From NCBI RefSeq assembly GCF_025685425.1, contig NZ_JAGTAS010000057.1:62001-126000 (forward strand): 64,000 nucleotides of DNA, read 5' to 3'. This stretch comes from Terriglobus albidus. Lineage in GTDB: Bacteria; Acidobacteriota; Terriglobia; Terriglobales; Acidobacteriaceae. The notes beneath the pieces are model-generated. The model was not told where the DNA came from and made no database searches. It was given only the letters and a program-made list of their open reading frames with translations. Both the position numbers and the translations under genes were made by a program. The stretch's first letter is position 1, and each line of letters begins with the position of its first letter. Below, piece by piece: positions 54,501-62,147 of the stretch.

Positions 54501-54679
54501 GCCTCACGGAGAAAACGTTCATGCATCCCTGGCATGGAGAGGTCTTCATGCAACACCTTCAAGGCGACCTCGCGGTGAAGACGGGTATCCAGAGCACGGA
54601 ATACCGACCCCATACCGCCGCGTCCAAGAGACCCGAGTATCTGGTACGGGCCTATAAAACTTCCAATTTCAAAACTCAT
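51509..54679 (-). CDS. Membrane Ser/Thr protein kinase with TPR-like C-terminus
   Basis: A 1056-residue kinase. Residues 10-275 are the catalytic domain: GSLGRGGMGSVFRA (glycine loop), VALKVL (Lys), NIVHRDIKPANVFL (HRD), VLDFGLAK (DFG), and VGTVAYMSPEQARG (activation loop). A proline-rich linker leads to one membrane helix near 433-453. The outer portion begins with a region containing GDSTLDDWVATAVAMELSQ, followed by many TPR-like repeats to the end (AIHAYESAVAADPAF, EAGQAAQQGLKLNPGDG). This layout is common in Acidobacteria and Planctomycetes. The start is ATG 54679. It faces the FHA/PP2C gene. Confidence 0.93.
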   Translation of the reverse strand: MSFEIGSFIGPYQILGSLGRGGMGSVFRALDTRLHREVALKVLHEDLSMPGMHERFLREARAASALNHPNIRTIFDIGDHDGDPYMVMELLDGETLRDAIDRGPMPVAEVLAYGIEVAEALAAAHAKNIVHRDIKPANVFLVPRPSGAWQAKVLDFGLAKIERLTGHSQHTQDLTVTGSTVGTVAYMSPEQARGEQLDARSDLFSLGVVLFEMATGCVPFDGATSAVIFVNILSHDPPTMKSFGANVPKDLEKVILKLLAKDRKNRYQSAGEVAAALAEVRDGGKKAPWMQRSKPPVNDPGDPRSVDRRIRRISSPPVPGGRRENDLPERASQPFIPPSRMGVAAAQPEPARASGPADPTEVNIPAAGWRPPAPHSSQAAAHHSEDRTAAVAVASGQRSAQRMAASGSGIVAARPHVAYESDAEAAPEQKSSKTLLFVAVAVLVIAAGTFAFFRFRNKSVVSDVMAPGQAVMVTSIQNDTGDSTLDDWVATAVAMELSQSPAIAYRGPESFHAQLSGDGAADQPVDEAKARQIATDSGVPVFLFGKISSSGAGYDIELTLHETTSNRTLATFTDRAASKEQIGVTLDRLAQPLRAALGESNADIQKTSVSFNSLASSSQEALREYARGEMALSLWQPALAIHAYESAVAADPAFVQPALKLALLYDAVGAYDAAASAARSAGANAAKSGQRLASLSALTQELFASGNLPKASELAKAYLTAFTSDLDGFRLQAVLDRKMGRWAEAGQAAQQGLKLNPGDGSLYREAEVAMTAQNRYEAALELERQAVKVGSKHSDQELLAAYLQGKDDLLAAQIELARQQPDALTVAPAYATYLDNTGRLQAGAAVWRQAITSVSQNPKLAAVAATFAGQAALDRALLSDCAGAKSFLPSATSTSPRAAYYAGLAAAMCGDEAAAQQHLSVLNSQQGTVAKEYFAPVVTAAIQLKTGQPTAALDLLSRAKAYDTITIGAYLRGLAQVATGKPQVALIDHQIQLQHRGQSLLTGGTVYPAAQIGLAHAYDAMGDHNNAAPAYKAFATLWKDADAGSPLLTEAKAKGR

Positions 54680-54814
54680 ATCCAGAACATCGCAATCCGC
54701 GGCACTTCGGCAGAAACCACCAAACTAACTTGTGAAAGTGCGTCCATCATACCCCGTCCTTGCCGGGCTGCGAATAGCTTTTCCTGCCACCTCCCGTCGA
54801 TACAATGAAAGCGT

Positions 54815-55534
54815 ATGCCCGATACCCCCATACAACGCCTGCCGCTGGGCCAAACGCTGCTGATCGACGCGGATGACACCCTTTGGGAGAACAACATCTA
54901 TTTTGAACGGGCCATCGCAAGCTTCATCTCGCTGCTTAGCCACCACGCGTACAGCCCCGATGAGATACGCCATCACCTGAATGCGTGCGAGCGCGAGACC
55001 ATCCGTCAGCGCGGTTATGGCCTGAAGAGCTTCCGTCAGTCGCTGGTGAACTGTTTTGAACAGCTCTCCCCAGAACCCGTCTCTCCGCAGACGCACGAAC
55101 AGATCTCCAGCTTTGCCGATGCCATTGCAACCCAGGAGATTGAGCTCCTACCAGGCGTTGCCGATACGCTGGCTGAGCTGACGACACGCCATCGCATCAT
55201 TCTCGTCACCAAAGGCGACGATTGGGAACAGCGCGACAAGCTGGAACGCTCCGGCCTGAAGCCGTGTTTTCATGAGATCGAAGTTCTACCGGAAAAACAC
55301 AGCGAAGCCTACTTGACTTTGCGCGATCGTCATCGTTGCGAAGCGGCTTCCACGTGGATGATCGGAAATTCACCCAAGAGCGATGTCAACCCGGCTCTTG
55401 AGGCGGGTTTGAATGCCATTTTTATTCCGCACGACAACACCTGGATGCTGGAACATGAAGAGCTGCTTCCGCCTCCATCGAGCCAGGCCTTTCTGCAACT
55501 CCCCGCCTTTTCCCATCTGGCGCACTATTTCTAA
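54815..55534 (+). CDS. HAD-superfamily hydrolase
   Basis: A 239-residue HAD protein. Motif I is LLIDADDTLWENN with the nucleophile Asp and general-acid Asp, motif II is in IILVTKGDD, the motif III Lys is in VLPEKHSEAY, and motif IV is MIGNSPKSDVNPALEAG. The cap is helical (about residues 25-110), as in haloacid-dehalogenase-like phosphatases. Substrate is unknown. It is divergent from the kinase gene and is followed by a terminator shared with trxA. Confidence 0.9.
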   Translation: MPDTPIQRLPLGQTLLIDADDTLWENNIYFERAIASFISLLSHHAYSPDEIRHHLNACERETIRQRGYGLKSFRQSLVNCFEQLSPEPVSPQTHEQISSFADAIATQEIELLPGVADTLAELTTRHRIILVTKGDDWEQRDKLERSGLKPCFHEIEVLPEKHSEAYLTLRDRHRCEAASTWMIGNSPKSDVNPALEAGLNAIFIPHDNTWMLEHEELLPPPSSQAFLQLPAFSHLAHYF

Positions 55535-55570
55535 AACCGCGTAAACCGAAAATAAACCGAGGTTAACGCA

Positions 55571-55600
55571 AAAGAGCCCGCCTTCGCAGCGGGCTCTTAG
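55571..55600. terminator. Bidirectional terminator between HAD and trxA
   Basis: AAGAGCCCGC and GCGGGCTCTT form a 10-bp perfect stem with a seven-base loop. It lies 37 bp after the HAD stop and 21 bp beyond the convergent trxA stop. Confidence 0.85.
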
Positions 55601-55620
55601 CAACCTTGTTGGAAAGTGGC

Positions 55621-55947
55621 TTAGGCCAGAACCTTGGTCACGCTCTTGTCAATGGTGTCCTTGGGCACGTAACCGACAATCTGCTCGGCGACCTTGCCAT
55701 CCTTGAAGATCAGCAGCGCCGGAATGCCGCGAATGCCATAACGTGCAGGCGTTTGTGCGTTCTGGTCCACATTCATCTTCATTACCTTCAACTGTCCGTT
55801 GTAAGTAGTGGCCACTTCATCAACGATGGGCGCAAGCGCTCGACAAGGACCACACCATGCGGCCCAGAAATCAACCATTACGGGTTGCTGCGACTGCAGC
55901 ACCTCGCTCTCGAATGTCGCATCGCTTACATCTGCTACGTTTGCCAT
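55621..55947 (-). CDS. trxA: Thioredoxin
   Basis: A 108-residue protein of standard thioredoxin length. The active site is WAAWCGPCRALAP, the cis-Pro loop is GIRGIPALLIF, and the Asp of VMVDFWA is the buried acid. GGGAGG lies before ATG 55947. It reduces protein disulphides in the cytoplasm with NADPH via thioredoxin reductase, which is not in the window. It forms a single-gene unit ending at the terminator at 55571. Confidence 0.97.
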   Translation of the reverse strand: MANVADVSDATFESEVLQSQQPVMVDFWAAWCGPCRALAPIVDEVATTYNGQLKVMKMNVDQNAQTPARYGIRGIPALLIFKDGKVAEQIVGYVPKDTIDKSVTKVLA

Positions 55948-56054
55948 CGTTCCTCCCTTTTTCTCTCCGCATTATAGGATGCTGAAACCTGCCTCGCGAT
56001 TCACACCCCTGATTTGGGCGGGAAACCCTGTTATTTTTCAGCTTAAAAGGAGAA

Positions 56055-56084
56055 GCGCCCGGATCTATAAAGATCAACGGGCGC
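56055..56084 (-). terminator. Likely terminator of the thrC-thrB operon
   Basis: GCGCCCG and CGGGCGC pair, with an inner GATC/GATC pairing, and on the minus strand a T-rich stretch (TTCTCCTTTT) follows. It lies about 95 bp after the thrB stop. Confidence 0.5.
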
Positions 56085-56176
56085 CGGAGCAGCCCTCCCC
56101 CAGAACTGCCCACGAGATGACAGTATTGGTGAGATCAAAACTTGTAAAGCAATCTTCAGTAACCCGCGGTAATAGG

Positions 56177-57076
56177 TTACTTCGTGGACACGCTAGCGCC
56201 CTCAGCCACGCGAGTGAGAATAACCTCGAGTCCCGGATCTTCGCTTCGCGATCTTGCCCGCGCGATCACCTCTTCCGGATCGGCATCCTTGTCGAGTACC
56301 AACAGGACCGACGGCCCTGCGCCGCTGAGTGCGACACCTAACACACCATTCACGCCAGAAAGGGGCAGCAGAGCCTTCAGGAGAGGGCAGGCATCCATAC
56401 GGTATGGTTGGTGCATTCTGTCCTGCATGGCCAGCCGCAGCAGATCGCCCCGGCCTGCCGCGAAGGCGCCCATAAGAAGCGCACTGCGCTGCACGTTGAA
56501 GATCGCGTCGGCCTTTGAGTACTCTGCCGGCAGCATGCCACGGGCTTTTGCCGTCGAGAGCGAGCTTCCCGGAATCGCCACCAGGAACTGCCAGTCAGCA
56601 GGAGCAGCGATCTTAACCGCCGCGACTTCGCCGTCCGGCTGCATGGCAGATGCTACGACGCCACCCAGCAACGCCGCGGCCACATTGTCGGGATGTCCCT
56701 CGATGCGAGTCACTTCGCGCAACAGACGGGCTTCGTTCCAGCCTAATCCACCGATCTCATTGGCAAGAAGCACCGCAGCCACGATGGCCGCCGCCGAGGA
56801 GCCGCAACCCCGCCCTAACGGAATATCATTCCTGAGCGCCAGTTTCAGACCCGGAACAGGGTGTCCCGAGGCCCGCAGAAGATCGCCAATGGTCTCAAGG
56901 ATCAGGTTATGTTCGAGCCGCCCGCACAGAAGCGCGTCCCGGCCTGAAGCGTCAACCGAGGTCTGTTCGGCGACCTCCGCATCGACTTCCAGATACATGG
57001 CCAGCGCCATGCCCAGCGCATCAAATCCCGGCCCGAGATTGGCAGAACTTGCAGGGACTCTTACAGATACGGTCAT
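56177..57076 (-). CDS. thrB: Homoserine kinase
   Basis: A 299-residue GHMP kinase. VRVPASSANLGPGFDALGMAL is motif 1, PLGRGCGSSAAAIVAAVL is the ATP-binding motif 2, and VLGVALSGAGPSVLLVL is motif 3. It phosphorylates homoserine to O-phosphohomoserine, the substrate of threonine synthase. The ATG overlaps the thrC stop by four bases, so the two consecutive enzymes of threonine synthesis are coupled. Confidence 0.96.
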   Translation of the reverse strand: MTVSVRVPASSANLGPGFDALGMALAMYLEVDAEVAEQTSVDASGRDALLCGRLEHNLILETIGDLLRASGHPVPGLKLALRNDIPLGRGCGSSAAAIVAAVLLANEIGGLGWNEARLLREVTRIEGHPDNVAAALLGGVVASAMQPDGEVAAVKIAAPADWQFLVAIPGSSLSTAKARGMLPAEYSKADAIFNVQRSALLMGAFAAGRGDLLRLAMQDRMHQPYRMDACPLLKALLPLSGVNGVLGVALSGAGPSVLLVLDKDADPEEVIARARSRSEDPGLEVILTRVAEGASVSTK

Positions 57077-58404
57077 AACTGAATGCTGCTCTCGAGCGCC
57101 TTAAGCACCGCGTCGGTCTGCGCTTCCAGTACCACCGGCGGCTTACGTAGCGAAGAGGCCTCCTGGTCCGAAAACAGAGTTCCACGGTGAAAATCGATGG
57201 TGTACTCCGGGTCCTTCAGGGTGTGCCCTGTCAGCAGAAGGACAACCCGTTCCTCGCGGCCGACGCGTCCGTCCCGGGTAAGCTTCTTCAGCCCCGCCAG
57301 GGTGACGGCAGAAGCCGGTTCGCATCCGATTCCTTCCGCCCCGATCTCAGCCTTGGCCTGAGCGATCTCCTGCTCGGAGACCTCCTCCACCCATCCGCCG
57401 GTTGCGCGGATGACGCGCACAGCCTTCCTCCAGCTTGCGGGATTGCCGATGCGAATTGCGGTTGCCCGGGTGTCCGCGACAACAGGCGAAAGCTGTTCCC
57501 CGGCACTTGCCTGCATTGCCCGATAAAGCGGATTTGCACCGTGGGCCTGGACGACAGAGATCTTCGGAACACGGCTGATGAGTCCCAGGCGCTTCATCTC
57601 TTCGAAACCTTTGCCAAGCGCGGAGCTATTGGCTAGATTGCCGCCGGGGACGATCACGTGCTCCGGCACCTGCCAGTCCATCTGCTCCACCATCTCGAGA
57701 GCGGGTGTCTTCTGCCCTTCGAGGCGATAGGGATTCACTGAATTGAGCATGTAGATCGGCAGGCGCTTGACCAGGTCATTCAAGACCCGGACGCAGCCAT
57801 CGAAATCGCTTTTAAGCTGGATGGTCAATGCACCGTAATCCATGGACTGCGACAGCTTGCCCCAGGCGATCTTGCCTTCGGGAATAAACACGATGCTGGT
57901 CAAACCGGCGCGCGCGGCATAGGCTGCCATGGCGGCCGAGGTATTTCCCGTAGAGGCGCAGGCGACCACCTTGAAGCCCCGCTCGGCGGCGACCGACAGG
58001 GCGGCTGTCATGCCGGTGTCTTTGAAGCTGCCCGTCGGATTCATGCCCTGGTGCTTGGCCAACAGCCAATCCACACCGGCGATTTTCCCGCAGCGAGGCA
58101 GCTCATACAAAGGCGTATTGCCTTCGCGGAGAGTCACGGCATGAGATGGATCATCGAGAATCGGCAGCAGGTCGCGGAAACGCCAGACACCACTCTGATC
58201 GATCGGAAGGGTGGAAGAGCGGCGTTCCTGCCACAGCCAGCGCAGCGCGCCCGCATTGGGAAGGTTGGCGCCATCGGACGACCACGGGTAAACCACTTCG
58301 TACAGCTCACCGCACTGGGCACAGCGAAAGTTGGAGGTCGCATCTGTACCGGCAATGCGCGCACCGCACCCTGTGCATCTAAGCTCGTGTGACTTCTCTT
58401 TCAT
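57073..58404 (-). CDS. thrC: Threonine synthase
   Basis: A 443-residue PLP enzyme of fold type II. The N-terminus has a zinc ribbon (CTGCGARIAGT, FRCAQCGELYE), common in one threonine-synthase branch. The PLP lysine is in NPTGSFKDTGMTAA, and VACASTGNTSAAMAAYAARAG binds the phosphate. It converts O-phosphohomoserine to threonine. It starts at ATG 58404, only 32 bp from the divergent modA gene, and is translationally coupled to thrB. Confidence 0.95.
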   Translation of the reverse strand: MKEKSHELRCTGCGARIAGTDATSNFRCAQCGELYEVVYPWSSDGANLPNAGALRWLWQERRSSTLPIDQSGVWRFRDLLPILDDPSHAVTLREGNTPLYELPRCGKIAGVDWLLAKHQGMNPTGSFKDTGMTAALSVAAERGFKVVACASTGNTSAAMAAYAARAGLTSIVFIPEGKIAWGKLSQSMDYGALTIQLKSDFDGCVRVLNDLVKRLPIYMLNSVNPYRLEGQKTPALEMVEQMDWQVPEHVIVPGGNLANSSALGKGFEEMKRLGLISRVPKISVVQAHGANPLYRAMQASAGEQLSPVVADTRATAIRIGNPASWRKAVRVIRATGGWVEEVSEQEIAQAKAEIGAEGIGCEPASAVTLAGLKKLTRDGRVGREERVVLLLTGHTLKDPEYTIDFHRGTLFSDQEASSLRKPPVVLEAQTDAVLKALESSIQL

Positions 58405-58436
58405 CGGTATCTCTAGGGTACCGTAAACTTTCTGCC

Positions 58437-59201
58437 ATGCTCAAAGCGCTGCTCCTCCTCTTGTTGATTCCTCCAGCATTCGGACAGACAAAGCCGGTGG
58501 AATTGCGGCTTGCAGCGGCAGCAGATCTGCAGCCCGTGCTTGAGGTCCTGGGGCCGGTCTATGAGAAGAAGTCAAACGTCCACCTGCTGGTCTCCTATGC
58601 AGCTTCCTCCGTCCTGGCCAGCCAGATCATCTCGGCAGGTCCGGGAGGTCCCTTTGACGTGTTTATGGGGGCCGATTTCTATTTTCCGGAGAAGGTGGTC
58701 GCAGCCAATTTGGCGGACACCGGCAGCCCAATTCCCTATGCCAAGGGCACCCTGGTTCTATGGACGCGGAATGGATCCCCATTCAACCCTCTCCAACTGG
58801 CGGCACTGGAGTCAGCCAACCTCAAATCTCTGGCTATCGCCGACCCCGAGCACGCCCCGTATGGCCGTGCTGCGATGGAAGCATTGAAAAGGCTCAAACT
58901 CGAGGACAAGGTCAAAGATCACCTTGTGCGTGCTGAAAATGTAGGCCAAGCCGGCCAGTTTGCCTTCACCGGGAACGCCGAACTTGCGATCATCTCGAAG
59001 ACTCTGGCGGTCTCCTCGAAGTTCAAACAATCAGGAACGTTCGTGCTCTTCCCTTTCTCCAGCTATACCCCTATCACGCAAACGGCAGTCGTACTGCGCA
59101 GTTCAGCGCAGCGCGATGCCGCACACGCCTTCCTGAACTGGTTTCTCTCGAGCGAGGTTCAGCCGCACCTGCCGGACCTGGGACTCTCGCCGGTGAAGTG
59201 A
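58437..59201 (+). CDS. modA: Molybdate ABC transporter, substrate-binding protein
   Basis: A 254-residue periplasmic binding protein with leader LKALLLLLLIPPAFGQ. LRLAAAADLQPVLEVL, VSYAASSVLASQI with the Ser residues that bind the oxyanion, GPFDVFMGADFYFPE, and ENVGQAGQFAFTGNAELAIIS are typical of ModA. The start is ATG 58437; the earlier frame would overlap thrC. It is followed by modB and modC with short or no gaps. Molybdate or tungstate is the expected ligand. Confidence 0.93.
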   Translation: MLKALLLLLLIPPAFGQTKPVELRLAAAADLQPVLEVLGPVYEKKSNVHLLVSYAASSVLASQIISAGPGGPFDVFMGADFYFPEKVVAANLADTGSPIPYAKGTLVLWTRNGSPFNPLQLAALESANLKSLAIADPEHAPYGRAAMEALKRLKLEDKVKDHLVRAENVGQAGQFAFTGNAELAIISKTLAVSSKFKQSGTFVLFPFSSYTPITQTAVVLRSSAQRDAAHAFLNWFLSSEVQPHLPDLGLSPVK

Positions 59202-59243
59202 GTCCAGCCCGGCCACAGGGCCCCGGTACACTGTCCTTCACCG

Positions 59244-59912
59244 ATGGATTTCGATGCTCTGTGGCTGACATTCCGCCTGGCCTTCACCACGACCGCCATC
59301 CTGCTGTGCTTTGGACTGCCACTGGCAGCATGGTTGGCCTACGGACGAAGCCGTTTGCGTCCGCTGGCGCAGGCGCTGGTCGCTCTGCCATTGGTACTGC
59401 CTCCAACTGTGCTGGGTTTCTATCTCCTGGTGCTGCTTGGCCCCACAACCGCGGTCGGACGCGTGATCACAAAGACCCTCGGACATCCGCTTGCTTTCTC
59501 ATTTACCGGGCTGCTGATAGGTTCCCTGCTATACAGCCTTCCCTTCGCCGTACAGCCCCTGGTAAGCGGCATGATGGCGGTCGGGCCGGAGCTGCGGGAG
59601 GCTGCAGCGACGCTGGGGGCACGGCCTTCCGTTGTCTTTGTGCGGGTGACCATGCCGCTGATACGTCCATCGTTGCTGACCGCCGGAATTCTGGCCTTTA
59701 CCCATACCGTCGGCGAATTCGGAGTTGTATTGATGCTGGGCGGCAACATCCCGGGCGCAACGCGAACCCTCTCCATCGCGCTCTACGATCAGGTTGCCGA
59801 TTTCAACTTCGCCGCAGCCAATCGCACGGCTCTTCTGCTGCTGGCCTTTTCGTTTGTCTCACTGTTGCTTGTGCACTGGCGAGCCGGGCAAAGGAGCACG
59901 CGTCTTGTCTGA
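59244..59912 (+). CDS. modB: Molybdate ABC transporter permease
   Basis: A 222-residue inner-membrane permease with five or six helices. LALWLTFRLAFTTTA-like start (FDALWLTFRLAFTTTAIL), the family segment LPLVLPPTVLGFYLL, and the EAA coupling loop LREAAATLGARPSVVFVRVTMPL are ModB hallmarks, as is FTHTVGEFGVVLMLGGNIPG. It starts at ATG 59244, 42 bp after modA, and its last codons overlap the TTG start of modC. Confidence 0.95.
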   Translation: MDFDALWLTFRLAFTTTAILLCFGLPLAAWLAYGRSRLRPLAQALVALPLVLPPTVLGFYLLVLLGPTTAVGRVITKTLGHPLAFSFTGLLIGSLLYSLPFAVQPLVSGMMAVGPELREAAATLGARPSVVFVRVTMPLIRPSLLTAGILAFTHTVGEFGVVLMLGGNIPGATRTLSIALYDQVADFNFAAANRTALLLLAFSFVSLLLVHWRAGQRSTRLV

Positions 59913-60597
59913 GCCATTTCTATACGAACATGTCACCGCGAAGCTGGACTCAATCACGATTGACGTCACTGTGGCACTTCGCTCGCCCTGGACAGTGCTC
60001 TTCGGACCGTCAGGCTCCGGCAAGTCGACCATCCTTCGCAGCATCGCCGGATTACGCGGAGGCCCACCAGCCTGGAAACGGCATATCCCTCTCGCTTCGC
60101 AGCAGGCTGCGCTGTTTCCACATATGACGGTCAGGGGGAATCTCGAGTTCGGCCGGGAGCTCCCAGCGGGAGATTTCAAGCGCGAACAGGAGCTCCATGC
60201 CGAGCGGTTTCAGGATCTGGTTCGCGTGTTCCGTATTGGCGAGTTACTGGACCGCTATCCGGCTCAACTCTCCGGCGGCCAGGCACAACGCGTCAGTGTA
60301 GCCCGAGCGCTAATGCCCAGGTACTCGCGCCTGGTACTGCTGGATGAACCGTTTACCGGTCTGGAGCAGGCGTTGCGCGATGAGCTTCTGCTCACGCTCA
60401 AGCAATGGACACGCGAGCACAGACTCCCCGTTCTTTCCGTCACGCATGATGTCACTGAGGCGCTTCTTTTGGAAGCTGAGGTGATCAAGCTTCATGAGGG
60501 ACGCATCGTCGCCCAAGGGCCGGCGCAGGAGGTGCTCGCCGAGGAACGCCTTCAGCTGTTGCGCAGTCTCGATGGATCACGAACCTTTACTCTGTAG
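59905..60597 (+). CDS. modC: Molybdate ABC transporter ATPase, short form
   Basis: From TTG 59905 (LSEPFLYEHV) the protein has 230 residues; AAGGAG lies eight bases upstream and the frame overlaps the modB stop. Walker A is GPSGSGKST, the Q-loop is at LASQQAALFPHMT, the signature is LSGGQAQRVSVARAL, Walker B is LVLLDEPFTGLEQ, and the H-loop is SVTHDVTEALLL. E. coli ModC is about 350 residues and ends in a molybdate-binding TOBE/MOP domain; here that domain is absent. The pump should work, but trans-inhibition through TOBE would be lost. Confidence 0.93.
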   Translation: MSEPFLYEHVTAKLDSITIDVTVALRSPWTVLFGPSGSGKSTILRSIAGLRGGPPAWKRHIPLASQQAALFPHMTVRGNLEFGRELPAGDFKREQELHAERFQDLVRVFRIGELLDRYPAQLSGGQAQRVSVARALMPRYSRLVLLDEPFTGLEQALRDELLLTLKQWTREHRLPVLSVTHDVTEALLLEAEVIKLHEGRIVAQGPAQEVLAEERLQLLRSLDGSRTFTL

Positions 60598-61615
60598 TCT
60601 GTCCGTGCATATCCAGCAAAACATTCCGCTCGCTCCCTACACCACATTCAAGGTTGGTGGGGCGGCTCGTCTCTTCGTCGAGGCAGGAGGCGAAACCGAG
60701 ATCCTTGATGCGCTTCGTTTCGCGCGGGAAGAGCGTATTCCAGTGTTTGTCCTGGGAGGCGGATCGAATCTGCTTGTAGGTGACAACGGTTTCGACGGTC
60801 TGGTGATTCGCATCGCAATGAAAGGGATCGCGCAGCAGGGCAACACTCTGACAGCAGCCGCAGGAGAAGAGTGGGATGTGCTGGTACAGCTTGCCGCTGA
60901 GCGGAATCTGCAGGGTATCGAGTGCCTGGCAGGTATTCCCGGCACAGTTGGTGGGACGCCTGTCCAGAATGTGGGCGCTTATGGTCAGGAGGTATCGCAG
61001 ACCATCACCCAGGTACGTGCCATTGATCGGGCAACGCTCACCCCGCTCACGTTTACCAATGCAGAATGCGGCTTTGCCTACCGCCGCTCCCGTTTCAACC
61101 ACGAGGACATTGACCGGTATATCGTCACGGCCGTGAGCTTCCGGCTGCTGCCCGGCGGCGCCCCATCGCTGGCTTACGCCGATCTGCAACGCGCGTTTCT
61201 GCCGAGTGAAACGCCTACGTTGATGGAAGTCGCGACCAAAGTCCGGAAGATTCGTGCGGCCAAAGGCATGGTCCTGATTCCTGGCGATGCCGACACTCAG
61301 TCCGCCGGATCTTTCTTCAAGAATCCCGTCGTTCCGGCAGAGCTCTACGAATCAATCGCAGCTACTCATGGCAACGTGCCCCACTGGCCTGCTCCCGGCG
61401 GTGTGAAACTCTCAGCGGCGTGGCTTCTGGAGGCCAGCGGTTTCCATAAAGGCTTTACTCTCGGCAAGGCTGGACTCTCCACCAAACATGCGTTGGCCCT
61501 GACCAACCGTGGCGGCGCGACGGCGGGCGAGATTCTGCTACTGCGCGACCATCTTCGGGCTGGTGTGAAAGCCCGGTTCGGCATCCATCTGGAGCAGGAA
61601 CCGGTAGAGCTGTAG
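60572..61615 (+). CDS. murB: UDP-N-acetylenolpyruvoylglucosamine reductase (type I)
   Basis: A 347-residue FAD enzyme of peptidoglycan synthesis. NIPLAPYTTFKVGGAARLF and VFVLGGGSNLLVGDNGFDGLVI are the FAD domain, GIECLAGIPGTVGGTPVQNVGAYGQEV follows, and QSAGSFFKNPVV holds the catalytic Ser. Sequence around GFHKGFTLGKAGLSTKHAL matches the long type I C-terminus seen in E. coli. ATG 60572 would overlap modC by 26 bp; GTG 60605, just after the modC stop, is an alternative and neither has a clear ribosome site. It reduces UDP-GlcNAc-enolpyruvate to UDP-MurNAc. Confidence 0.95.
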   Translation: MDHEPLLCSLSVHIQQNIPLAPYTTFKVGGAARLFVEAGGETEILDALRFAREERIPVFVLGGGSNLLVGDNGFDGLVIRIAMKGIAQQGNTLTAAAGEEWDVLVQLAAERNLQGIECLAGIPGTVGGTPVQNVGAYGQEVSQTITQVRAIDRATLTPLTFTNAECGFAYRRSRFNHEDIDRYIVTAVSFRLLPGGAPSLAYADLQRAFLPSETPTLMEVATKVRKIRAAKGMVLIPGDADTQSAGSFFKNPVVPAELYESIAATHGNVPHWPAPGGVKLSAAWLLEASGFHKGFTLGKAGLSTKHALALTNRGGATAGEILLLRDHLRAGVKARFGIHLEQEPVEL

Positions 61616-61650
61616 ACCATTTACAATAGAGTCTGGAGGAAATCCGAACA

Positions 61651-62076
61651 ATGTACCCAGAGATCATGGTCATCCCCATGCGCGAGGAGTTGACCCGCGC
61701 AGGCATCGCAGAGGCTCGCACCGCGGCCGAAGTGGACACAGCCCTGGCCAAGCCTGGCACCACCATGGTGGTTGTGAATTCGATCTGCGGCTGCGCTGCC
61801 GGTAAGATGCGGCCCGGCGTCCGTATGGCCCTGTCGAACCCCACTCTCCCGGACCAGTCCATTACTGTCTTCGCCGGTCAGGATCGCGAAGCCACCGAGA
61901 AAGCGCGCAGCTACTTTGGCGGACACCCGCCGACCTCGCCGTCGATCGCTATTCTGCGTGACGGACAGCTGGTCTACCTGATGCAGCGCTCGGCGATCGA
62001 AACCTCGACCGCCCCGGCCATTGCCCAGGAGCTGCAGCGGGCTTTCGACACCTACTGCGCTAAGACTCCCGCGTAA
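61651..62076 (+). CDS. BrxA/BrxB-family bacilliredoxin
   Basis: A 141-residue YphP/YqiW-type protein. The redox motif is NSICGCAAGKMRPG, and GHPPTSPSIAILRDGQLVYLMQR is a family signature. GGAGGAAA lies before ATG 61651. Characterised members remove bacillithiol from mixed disulphides in Firmicutes; Acidobacteria encode homologues, and bacillithiol use by the organism cannot be read from this window. It is a single gene after murB. Confidence 0.93.
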   Translation: MYPEIMVIPMREELTRAGIAEARTAAEVDTALAKPGTTMVVVNSICGCAAGKMRPGVRMALSNPTLPDQSITVFAGQDREATEKARSYFGGHPPTSPSIAILRDGQLVYLMQRSAIETSTAPAIAQELQRAFDTYCAKTPA

Positions 62077-62103
62077 ATCCTTAGAAAACTCTTTGTTACA
62101 GAT

Positions 62104-62147
62104 TGGCTCACTTTTCCATTGAATCCGCCGATGGAGAAAGTGAGCCA
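62104..62147. promoter_or_regulatory. Inverted repeat covering the ribosome site and start codon
   Basis: TGGCTCACTTT at 62104-62114 pairs perfectly with AAAGTGAGCCA at 62137-62147. With one bulged G, five further pairs extend the stem inward, giving about 16 pairs around an 11-base loop. The right arm contains the ribosome site and the A of ATG 62147. It could be an operator for the product or an RNA hairpin that limits translation. Confidence 0.65.
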
